The translations under genes and the position numbers were made by a program. From Scilla litardierei (Eukaryota > Streptophyta > Magnoliopsida > Asparagales > Asparagaceae): a stretch of DNA of 64,000 nt. Numbering within the stretch: position 1 is the stretch's first letter; each line of letters opens with the position of its first letter. The stretch spans positions 682,001-746,000 of the forward strand of contig CM061139.1 of assembly GCA_030789695.1 (NCBI GenBank), given 5' to 3'. Below, in pieces: positions 44,011-53,514 of this stretch. The notes beneath the pieces were generated by a model. The model was not told the origin of the DNA. It did no database searches and saw only the letters and a program-made list of their open reading frames with translations.

Positions 44011-45522
44011 TGTAATACATCGTCTCCGTATATACGTGTATAATGTACGTATTTTTGGACGTATTTGTATGTATGAAGTTTTTGAGTATTTTCATGAATT
44101 TCCATAATTTTTTATAACTAAATTATTTTTAAATAATTTTTTGGAACACCATTTGTATTATATACATGAAGTATTTGGATTAAATACTATGTATTTAGAA
44201 TGGTATGATGTATTAATCATGTATTTCTAATTTCTATAAAATACAAATTTGGAAAAATATTAGGATGACACATACCATAGCTAGTTGTCATGTTGCATGA
44301 ATGCATTTAAACACTTGGCTCTTGGCTTTGACTAATGAGTGGATGAGGATTTTTGGGAGAATAGCAAAAATCAAAAAAGAGAAATCAAAACATAAAACTC
44401 TTATCCTCTCATCTCTTCCTCTCTCTCTCTCTCCCTCCTTTCTTGCCATGGCCGAAATCTTATGGGGGTGAATGGGGTGTCCAAACACCCATAGGGCTAC
44501 CTCACCTCCACTCTACACACTCTGGCATCATTCTTTTCTTCATCGGGTACCTGTAGGTCATTCTGGAAATTTGAAGAGAGGACGATAGATTTGGGGGAAA
44601 GAGGAAAGTTTGGTGTTTTGATGAGATTTGGAATTCATGGAGTTTGAAGAGGGATGTCTTGGAGGAGTAGGAGAAGCCATGGAGGCCCAAGTTCATCAAG
44701 GACTAAGAAGGGCCAAGGACATTTTTGGAGGACTCTTGAAGGTAGAAACTTTTATCATTTTTAGTAGGGTTCACTTTTAGGATTGGTTTTTAGTTTAGCT
44801 TTAAAATCATGAGTAAAATAGTAAATTTAGCATGTCATATGAAAATTTGAGTAGGAACCATGCTATGATACTTATAAAACTTAGTAGTTTTCATTTTGCT
44901 TCCATGAAGTTTGCTTAATTTAGTAGCATGTTGTAATAGGATTAGTATGTTTGTTTTCACTATGTTTTCATTCTTAGAATTAGTACGCTTATGACATGTT
45001 GAAAATTTGGAGAATGAGAAATCTATTAACTTATAAAAAGAGTGTAGACTGTAGTTGGTCTATATGTTAGTTTCATTTAGTAGGAGTTGCAAGCCATATA
45101 TCCTTGTTGTATGTTAGATGTTAATGGTTATTTTTTAATAAGTATGTATTGAAATCTCTTTAATCATGCCATGTTTGTGATTATGTTGAGAATGCTGTAA
45201 AGGTAGGATTAAGTTCATAACAATTGTCTCAAAATACCATGTCAAGAACTAGTTTAGTTGGAAAAACAAGTTGCTGGAATTTTTCTTAGTACATGACAAC
45301 AACTTAGAAAAATCATATAAAATAGTAGAAAAATCAGAAAAATACAATCTAGGATACTACAGAAAACTACAGAAAATTATCTACAACTTTGAAGTATTGA
45401 TCATAAGCTAATTTTGACTGTAAATATGTATGCCGAGCCATTCTTTCTGGACTGACAGCTTAGACATATTCATATGCTAATCTTGCTTAGTAATTGTCAT
45501 AGTGTATTTTGTTCCAAGTTAA
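44011..45522 (+). repeat. Truncated copy of the 2.9-kb LTR
   Basis: It begins TGTAATACATCGTCTCCG and matches 56849-58358 closely (a few percent differences) up to 'ttttgttccaagttaa'. After that it turns into a TATG microsatellite, so the last 1.4 kb of the LTR is missing. It contains 'ctcttcctctctctctctct' and a 'ttttggagga' stretch but no gene. It may be the 5' LTR of the element whose 3' LTR is at 56849. Confidence 0.75.
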
Positions 45523-45575
45523 AGTGTTGTATGTATGTATGTATGTATGTATGTATGTATGTATATATGTATGTA

Positions 45576-45607
<32 letters not shown>

Positions 45608-46652
45608 CTGCATTGAATATGTGTTACGTTGACGACTTGTATGTAAGTGTATGGTTTAGTGTATATGTGGTTAAATAAAGATTTACGTAAGTAAATATTT
45701 GATATGGATACATATGTATATATCCTTGCATGTATAAAATGAGTATGTACTAGAAGGTTGATATACATACATATTAACAGGACTATTTAATATGGCGATA
45801 TATACTGTGTGCATCTTTGTGTGCGAATTATTATATATACTTGTCTATATAATTGTAAGTGTTTATACTTATGTGATTGAAGTGATATATTTACGTATGG
45901 TCACCCACTAGATATGCGGTGCATCATATGAATGTGTATCATTATTGGTGTATGATTATTTTCATAAGTACATCAATATTTGGATATACATATTTACATG
46001 TGTATGTTAGCAAGGTTGCAGGCGTATTGGATGTGATATAATAGTATGTGTATCTATATAATATATGGATGTATACTTAGTTGTATACTTAATCTATACC
46101 TTGATGTATCTAGGTATATTCATAGGTATGTGTATGTGTAAGTATGCTAGCTCTGTGACGTATAAGTAGGTGTGTTTAAATATCGTGTGAACATGTATGT
46201 GGGTATATATATATACTAGCAAATAACTCGTGCACATGTGCACGTGGACTGGAAAAAAATGGTCAGGAAGGGGGAGAATAAAAAGTGTGGGTGTGTGTGC
46301 GGGAAGAGTCCAGGGGCAAAAATGCAAAACCTGGGGTTGTATGTGCAAAATTCCCCACTTCTTCTCTTATCTCTCAAAATCTCATCACTTATCCAATTTC
46401 TCTAGTCCAGATTCTCTTATCCAATTTCTCTTGTCCAATTTTTCTTATCCAATTTCTCTTGATAACATCCCTATTTTATAGAATAGATGTATGTATATGT
46501 ATGTATATGTATATATGTATGTATATATATGTATGACACGTCAAAAAAATGTATATATATGTATGTATATACTCTTATCCAAATTCCATTATCAAATTTC
46601 TCTTGTCCAATTTCTCTTATCCAATTTCTCTTGATAACATCCCTGTTTTATA

Positions 46653-46719
<67 letters not shown>

Positions 46720-47021
46720 CATACAAGGAGTGTGTGATTACCTATAGAGGTGTATGTATTTAGATATATCTATATGTATTCATGTAATGTCATATGTCAT
46801 TGATCATATACTTGTGTGAATCTTTATATAAGTACATATGTATTGAGTGAAATAAGTGTATAAATATTGATGTGTGTATTGATGCCGTAGGTGTATCTAT
46901 AGGCTTCTACTTATGGCTAAGTACGTCATTGATACATGTGTCCATATATTAGGTGTACTAGCATGTGGGTACATATTAGTCAGTATATGTATGTGAGTGT
47001 TTCTATGTCCATATATATATA
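45523..47021. repeat. TATG/TA microsatellite-rich DNA
   Basis: It has a run of TATG units at 45527-45570, TG and TA runs after it, scattered 'tatgtatat' sequence, and a pure TA run at 46656-46712. A motif 'ttatccaatttctcttgata' with 'acatccctattttatagaat' occurs at 46446-46485 and again at 46617-46655. No gene. It contains the probable mini-Helitron 46216-46487. Confidence 0.8.
46216..46487 (-). mobile_element. Probable 272-bp non-autonomous Helitron
   Basis: On the - strand the 3' end has a perfect palindrome CGTGCACATGTGCACG (46229-46244), nine bases, then CTAG (46216-46219) followed by T. The 5' end would be TC at 46487-46486 preceded by A. This fits Helitron rules (5' TC, hairpin, CTRR, insertion between A and T). 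The 3' end resembles that of the larger Helitron at 47022. The 5' end is less certain because the same 'tctataaaayaggg' sequence recurs at 46655. Confidence 0.5.
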
Positions 47022-47032
47022 CTAGTCATAAC

Positions 47033-47050
47033 CCGTGCCCGCGGGCACGG
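47033..47050 (-). terminator. Helitron 3' hairpin
   Basis: CCGTGCCCGCGGGCACGG is a perfect palindrome, seven bases before CTAG at the element end. In Helitrons such a hairpin marks the end of rolling-circle transfer. It is not a transcription terminator in the bacterial sense. Confidence 0.85.
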
Positions 47051-47104
47051 TTCAATTAAGATTTTCCCCCGCAAAATCTTTGTTCCTCAAAAAATTATTT
47101 CCAT

Positions 47105-47545
47105 AGCCAAAATTGCGCGGAACAACAAATTAGCGTAAAAATATTTAGCGGCAAAACGCATTCGGCACGGAACAACAAATTCGGCGCCGGCGCCTTCAAC
47201 ACAGAACAACAAATTTGACGTAGAACAAAAAATTTGGCGCGGAACAAAAAATTCGGCGTAGAACAAAAAATTCGGCGTGGGCGCCTAAGGCGCGGAACAA
47301 AAAATTCGGTGTAGAACAAAAAATTCGACACGGGCGCTTTCAGCACAGAACAACAAATTAGCATAAAAAAATTTAGCTGACGCCTTTGGCACGGAACAAC
47401 AAATTCGGTGCAGTCGCCTTCGACACGGAACAACAAATTCGACTTAAAAACAAATTTGATGCCGGCGCCTTCGGTGCAGAACAACAAATTCGATGCCGGC
47501 GCCTTTGGCGTAAAGCAACAATGTGCGGAACAACAAATTCGGCTA
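47105..47545. repeat. Irregular repeats of a 'GGAACAACAAATTCGGCG' motif
   Basis: A motif of about 18 bases, GGAACAACAAATTCGGCG or GAACAAAAAATTCGGCG, recurs about fourteen times, spaced by GCGCCTTC-like pieces. The open frame across it on the - strand (47095-47646) is a by-product of the repeat. It lies near the 3' end of the Helitron. Confidence 0.75.
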
Positions 47546-47634
47546 GGAGCCTGGCTTGTGCAAGGACGTCTGTGATTATATGTACTGCAAATGCCACTAT
47601 GCGACACATGATGAGCCCTCACTTGGGTATTGGA

Positions 47635-47760
47635 CTCTTGTGGCAAGTCTTGACGAAGCCATGCCCTTTGATCTTCCTATCATGAACCATAACATTGTAA
47701 GACATGATTGTCGCAAAGTTTGAGAACATCTCATGAAGCTGTTCACTATCAACAGAGTCA
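47635..47760 (-). pseudogene. Captured RRM fragment, like poly(A)-binding protein
   Basis: On the - strand: SVDSEQLHEMFSNFATIM, then SYNVMVHDRKIKGHGFVK. This has the form of an RNA recognition motif, with the alpha-1 helix (EQLHEMFSxF) and RNP1 (KGHGFV). The closest memory is the third or fourth RRM of plant poly(A)-binding protein. It is an exon-sized fragment with no start and with stops on both sides. Other RRM proteins are possible. Confidence 0.55.
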
Positions 47761-48953
47761 CTTAAGTGATGCAATAAGCGTACACACATCAGAATGTCTC
47801 ACACACAAAAGTGCAAAAAAAACAACTTAATTTGAAATTGCAGTTAAAGCCACAATTTTTTTGGGCATTCTGTTTGTGCTTGAAACCTTACATGTGGCTC
47901 AAGTATGTGCATTTTACTTGTCAAGTATGTCTCAGGCTCCACTATGTGTATTCTTCAAATCAGATGATTTTTTTTCATGTTAGGCATTTTAAGTGAAAAT
48001 TTTGAAATTGTTCTTCATCGTAACAAAACTACAGCTATTTTATACATAGGCATGATATTATATAAAACACCATCCTTTGTCAGGGGGAACATTTAGCCTG
48101 CCACCATTTTGCTCATGTAACTTCAGGGTTCATGTAGTTTGAAGCATCCTTTCTATCATTCTTCCCCTATATGCGTGTCATCAAAACATATCACGCATTA
48201 TGGAAATTACTAATGACACTCATAATTCTGCGATCAAATTTTTCGTTAGATTTTTGTAACATGTTTCGAACAACTAACATGAGATAACACTTACAATGTA
48301 AGTGACCAGGATATCGATGAACTCATAAGGCATGGCTCTGAGATCTCGCAATGCTCGGCACCATTGTTGCCCTTTTGAGGCATTCTTTGCCTCTTGTTGG
48401 GATTGCCTTGGAATTTGCCATCTGAGGAATTTTTGGTTGTTAATTTTAAATTTTAAAAGTATTTGGTAGTTTTGTTAAATGTAGCACCTCGTCACCCTCT
48501 TTTTTTCAAATTCCCGATGCATCTATCTTTTATCTTTTTTCGAATCATTATTTTATTATTAAATTTTTTAAGAAAACTTAGGGTGCATAGCACAAATCAC
48601 CCAACATACACACGCAACCGAAGCAAGAATCCAACCCATGAACTCTTCCAGCTTATTGGCTTTCAAATTATTTTTACAAATATAAATTATTTAAAATTGT
48701 CTTTAACTTTCTTTACGTTGGAAAATGAAGTTTAAGGTAGGTTTTGCTAATGTTTTGAATGGCTTAGTTGAATATGGTTTTGATAAGAATAATGAGAGTT
48801 AAATTTAGTTTTTGAATAATAAATCTTTTTCTTATTTGAGTGCTGGCTATCTTTCTGGATTATGAATAAGTAATAAGAGTAACGAAAATGCTTGCTATAG
48901 CATAATAGATAACATTTGAAGATAACAAACATATACAAAGAATGCAATAGTAA
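47761..48953. other. Helitron interior without an identified gene
   Basis: Mostly AT-rich. On the - strand 48300-48420 has a short open piece (CRALRDLRAMPYEFIDILVTY) that could be another captured exon, but I do not recognise it. Nothing else is clear. Confidence 0.35.
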
Positions 48954-49404
48954 ATGCATAAAACTGGGACCGAACAGATTCTAACACTGCAGACCCGATG
49001 CATGAATATGATTGCTCATCTCTTCAAAGCTCCACTCAGGGACTCGGAGACCGCAATCGGAGTCATCAGTACAGTAGGCTCGTCCAAGGCAATTATGTTG
49101 GTTGGGCTCACGTTCAAGAGGTGGCAGAACATGCGCAAGGCCAAGGGCAAGCATTGCAATAAGCCTAACATTGTCACTGGTGCAAATGTTCAAATAAGCC
49201 TACATCGAATATATTCACTTCAAACTGCCGTTACTTTCAAAACATGTAACATATCTATATCAATGATATTTAATGTCTGGATGTAGGTTTGCTGGGAAAA
49301 ATTTGCCAGATACTTAGAATTCGAATGGAAGAAAGTGAAACTAAGGGACATATATTATGTCATGGACCCTAAAAAGGCTGTCGACATGGTGGATGAGAAC
49401 ACCC
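48954..49404 (+). pseudogene. GAD: Captured glutamate decarboxylase fragment, two exons
   Basis: Exon piece 48957-49193 reads [49 protein letters not shown] and [11 protein letters not shown]. After a 93-bp intron, exon piece 49287 to about 49404 reads [19 protein letters not shown] then [17 protein letters not shown]. These are adjoining parts of plant glutamate decarboxylase, the PLP enzyme that makes GABA in the cytosol. The acceptor (ATGTAG/G) is kept, but the donor is AATAAG where GTAAG is expected, so splicing is lost. An extra Ile (GVISTVGSS) and a missing residue (FKRWQN) are further changes. It lacks the N-terminus, the PLP lysine region and the C-terminus, and lies antisense to the Helitron. 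Confidence 0.9.
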
Positions 49405-51284
49405 AAAATTTCGTCAGAACAGATCAATCTTAAGTGCATGATCGGCCATTAAATATTTAGTATGAGAATCATATTAGTATATTATATACAAATGTAAAGA
49501 AATCATAGGGAAGTACAATGAATACAGACTTGCACTATACATGTTTCTAAGTCCAAAAAATTGACAGAATAAATAATTTAAAATTTACATGGATTATTCA
49601 TTCCATCAGACTGAAAATTCTTCAAAGAATTTAACAAATGAAATATCCCAACATGATAAATACAAATGGCTTTTTAAGAACAAAATATAGCTAAAATTAT
49701 GGATCGTAGCTCACAATTTGAATTTTCTCAGAGAGCACATGGTAAGTTTGAACTTCAAATATTCAAAGGAAGCATGCCTAAATGGTTCCCCTTTATAGTT
49801 GCTATTAATATCTAATAACACAACAGGATTGTTAGAAAACAATCACGCTACCAGCTAATTAAAATCCTAGTGTAGTTTGTCTTGTTTCATATATTATACG
49901 ATTCAAATATTTGCTGAGGTTTACTTCTGCGCTCTCCCCGCTCTCCCCTGATTTTGATTTCATGAGGTCGCATCCTTAAGGCTATTTCTGTACGCTCATC
50001 CTGGCTTGGAATCGTGCCCTCAGCTCTTGAATCGAACTCTTTCATCACCAATCCTAGAGTCGAAGAGATCGCCTTCATGAGCCCGTCGCTTTCCTCAAGG
50101 CTATCACCCGACTATGTCTCGATGAAAGTCCCTACCTTATCAGAATTCAAAACAATTTTTACTAAAAACCCAAATAAATATTCCAATTTCAGTAAAGAGC
50201 CAAATAAAAACCGAGCATGAGATCAGCCTCTGCTAACAATTCTGAATTTCGTTTTAGCATGAGATTAAGGTGCTCACTTGTTAAGAGATTAACCGAGCTT
50301 GGGTTTTTGAGGGATTAACCAATCTTGGCTTCGAATCGAACTCTTTTATCACCGATCCCAGAGTCGAAGAGATCGCCTTCGTGAGCAAAGGCTATCACCA
50401 GACTCGGCCTCGACGAAAGTCCCCACCTTTATCAAAATGCAGAACAATTTTTTTAGTAAAAACCCAAATAAATATTCGAATTTTAGTATAAAAAACCAAA
50501 TAAAAACCGATTTTAAGATCAGCCTCTGTACACATTTTTGATTTTCGTGTTAGCTCATGAGATCAGCCTCTTTACACAGTTCTGAGATCAGACTGTATAC
50601 TAAAACTGCACTGCAGAACAATTTTTCTAAGAAACCAGAAGCATTTGTACTCAATCTCGGGTCCAGTGATAGACTTGGAACTCTTTCAGAATGCAGAAAA
50701 AAGTAGTGATTCACAATTTTATTAACAATCTTGGGTCCAGTGATAGCCTTGAACTCTTTCAGAATGCAGAAAAAATGAATGCAGAACAATTTTTTGAACT
50801 CTTTCAACAATTTTTTTACTAAAAATGGCTGATTGTTATTTATGGATGAGACAGTGTATGCTTGATTTAAGTGAGAGAAAAAAGGCGTGATGGTTAGCAT
50901 TCAACAAACATACCTTGGATTTCTTGACCTTGTCCGAGGAACTTGGATAGCTCTTCAGATTTAGCATCTTCATCCTAATAAAAGGTCCCCATCTGCAATT
51001 TCACAGAAAATTACTTTCAGATTGGCTCACGGGCTTGAGGGAAGCGACAGGCTCTCTATAACCCAACATGCAAACTCTATCACCCAATTTCCTACTACAT
51101 TGGGATCCAAAATTAACATAATGTACATTTCCTTATGTTTATGAAATATTTTCTGTGAGTCTGCAATGAGATCATCACAATGTGCATTTCCTTATGTTTA
51201 TATCCTTATCAATAATCACCAAATACTCCAAAATTGCATAAACTCTGATTGACCAAGTTTTCTTCAACATGTTATAAATGTTAC
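49405..51284. other. Helitron interior with a duplicated segment
   Basis: Segment 50009-50245 is repeated as 50325-50560 with small changes ('gagtcgaagagatcgccttc', 'cgatgaaagtccctacctt' against 'cgacgaaagtccccacctt', then 'aaaacccaaataaatattc'). A third partial copy of its tail lies at 50565-50800 ('atcttgggtccagtgatag' twice). A small - strand open piece near 50905-50990 (KSEELSKFLGQGQEIQ) follows the neprosin fragment and might be its next exon. No other gene seen. Confidence 0.5.
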
Positions 51285-51560
51285 CTTGGATATTTTTATG
51301 TCGAGGAAACGCTGTTCTCCATTATAGGCTAACAATGGACGAACTACTGTGCCTGGTACATATTTTGACGAAGAGATATGCACAAATCCTTCACAAAGCA
51401 TGTCGTAACATCCTGTCTCAGCATTGGCATCTGCATATGCAAAGTTGAATGTATACGGTCTACCAACAGTTGGTCCAGATCAATCAAGTGCAACCTTGAT
51501 CTCTCTTATGAGTGGATATGGCACATAGAACCTCAACGTGATAAAGGCCGGATGGCATGT
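51285..51560 (-). pseudogene. Captured neprosin-domain fragment
   Basis: On the - strand: FYVPYPLIREIKVALD, one stop, SGPTVGRPYTFNFAYADANAE, then TGCYDMLCEGFVHISSSKYV and VVRPLLAYNGEQRFLDIKISK. The GCYxxLCxGF motif and the SPVSxYxGxQ-like continuation are those of the C-terminal neprosin domain (formerly DUF239), found in secreted plant peptidases. A good splice donor (CCAAG/GTAAC) follows at 51285. The in-frame stop and missing remainder make it a fragment. Confidence 0.65.
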
Positions 51561-52164
51561 AAGTAAAATTATCATAGATGTTAAAATATTACCAGAAGAA
51601 ACTACTAACGTCCAAGCTTTCAGGTTCACCCAACACTATATGGTGATCATGACACTCATTTTTTCGTGCATTGGATGGTAAGTACCAACAGACACACATT
51701 TGATTAGATTATTCTGGTAAATGGTCCAGATATTAGCAAAATATGCAGCCTGAAAATTTAAATTTAACATAACAGACATTGTTTTCTTCAACATCAAACT
51801 TATTATTCATTATGCAAGCTATATGTGCCACTAATTAATACTAATTGTGATAATACATGTGATACTAATTAATACATAAGATACGGTAATACATGCAATA
51901 TCAGTAGCAATAGAACGATACTGTGATCGGCTTCAAGGATTATCACAATTAATACATGTAGCACATGATTATATAATGTATTACTGTGATACTGTGATAC
52001 TGTGATAATGTTCCTTTAATATCAAAATGCAGAACATCAGTTTTAATATCAGTTTAATAAGATATGCTAATCTGTCATCAATTACACTAATAAAGGGAAG
52101 AGGCTTGTAATGAAACAAAGAGGTGAAAAATAGAATGAAGAATGAATATGCAAGCCAAGCACTT

Positions 52165-52400
52165 TCCATATCAAAGTTTCCTTCCATTCCACCTTGCATG
52201 CGTGACATAACTGCAATCCCCCCTGGATCATATGAAGTTTGGATGGAGTGTATAATATCTCCATTGCCTCTGTAGGATATGGCAATGTGCTTCAATCGAC
52301 CTGCAGTGCCGTTGTCCCAGTTTTCACCCGTGCCCAGATACCCCGACAGGACGCTTTTGATGTACAAATTTCCATCTGGACCCCTGATATGCATCAACCT
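52165..52400 (-). pseudogene. Captured jacalin-type lectin fragment
   Basis: On the - strand: GPDGNLYIKSVLSGYLG, TGENWDNGTAGRLKHIAISY, GDIIHSIQTSYDPGG and GGMEGNFDM. The pattern G-x-x-WD-x-G, then I-x-I-x-Y, then I-x-SIQ-x-x-Y is that of a jacalin-related mannose-binding lectin domain, about half of one domain. The donor after FDM is not consensus (GAAAGT). No signal for independent expression is seen. Confidence 0.72.
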
Positions 52401-52899
52401 GTTATGTGAGATCATGCAGAGAAGGGAATTAATCACATACCGTTCAACTGCACTTGCGCGAAGCGACCTGCTATACAATGAGGATAGAGCTCACTGTTCC
52501 GCTCATGCTCATCTCCGTTGAGAGTGCGTGTGTAACGACTGCTTTAGATCGCGACATCCCTGAAAGATTGAAGCCTAACTAATAAATTGTCTAACTTGAT
52601 TATTGAGAGTGCGTGAGTTCTCAGTATGTAGGGAGAGGAATTAAGATTGAGAGTGCGTGAGTGAGTTACAATTTGGGCATTCCTACAAACAGGTCAAGTG
52701 CACATTAAATTAAGTTACAAATCTGCAGTAGAGAAAGGAGTACACTCGATAAATTAAGAGAGACACGATTACAAATCTGGCACTCATTTGCATGTAACTT
52801 ACCAAAACTAAAGATGCGACCTTTGGAATCGAGAATGCTGTGCCCTGGCGGTGTTTCGATTCTGGTTCGAATTCATAAATCGCGGTGATGTGTAGCGCC

Positions 52900-53120
52900 G
52901 TTGAGATCTTGGAGATCTCGGCTTCTCAGCGTTTCCTTGGGGATGCGGTTCACTTGCTTCTCGGTGCTGTGGAGAGCTTGGAGAACTTCAATTCATGTTT
53001 ACTTGCTTTTTTCTCGGCGTTTCCTATGGGATGCAGTTCACCTGCTGTTCGGCGCCGTGGAGAGCTTGGAGAACTTCTGTTCATGTTTACTTGCTTTCCC
53101 AGGGGATGCGGTTGATTACT
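52900..53120 (+). repeat. Short tandem duplication inside the Helitron
   Basis: GCGTTTCCTTGGGGATGCGG at about 52929 and GCGTTTCCTATGGGATGCAG at about 53018 start two copies of an 88-90 bp unit ending 'gagagcttggagaacttc'. A third partial copy starts near 53100. Open frames here follow the repeat and are not genes. Confidence 0.6.
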
Positions 53121-53443
53121 TGCTGCTCTCCTCATGTTTTGGGGAAGAGCAAGAGCCAATTTTGCTCTCCCCAAAAACATGTTGCTCTTTCCAAAAACCT
53201 GTTGCTCTCCCCCAGGTTGCAAACGCATGTTGTGCTTCCAGTCAAGTGAGACCCACAATCAAGGGCTGTTTTCCAAGAAAAGCTATCTTTAAAATACAAA
53301 CCCTTCATCTCAAAGTTTCATCTAAACCGTTCATCATCCAAGATTAAATCCTGGCCGTCTTTTATCAACCAGTTTGTCCTAGTCAGCTTGTCCTAGTCAG
53401 CCCTAGGATTCAAAAATCGCTGTCAAATGTAATATAGATATAG

Positions 53444-53475
<32 letters not shown>

Positions 53476-53514
53476 GAGAGTACATGTATGTATGTGGATG
53501 AATGTGAAATGTAT

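Larger units (their letters stand above)
47022..53444 (-). mobile_element. Non-autonomous Helitron, 6.4 kb, carrying captured gene fragments
   Basis: On the - strand it begins TCTATATCTATATTACATTT at 53444 and ends with a perfect 18-bp palindrome (47033-47050), seven bases and CTAG at 47025-47022. It is preceded by A and followed by T inside a TA-rich microsatellite, as Helitrons require, with no target duplication. No Rep/helicase gene is visible, so it is non-autonomous. It contains pieces of glutamate decarboxylase (+), a jacalin lectin (-), a neprosin-domain protein (-) and probably an RRM protein (-), with intron remains, so they were captured as genomic DNA. Confidence 0.82.

Noticed and set aside
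47095..47646. 183-codon - strand frame with repeated Cys/Phe blocks.
   Set aside because: It follows exactly the repeats of the GGAACAACAAATTCGGCG motif and has no domain, so it is a repeat by-product.
52165..52400. Active jacalin lectin gene on the - strand.
   Set aside because: Only half a domain, non-consensus donor, and located inside Helitron ends with other gene pieces.
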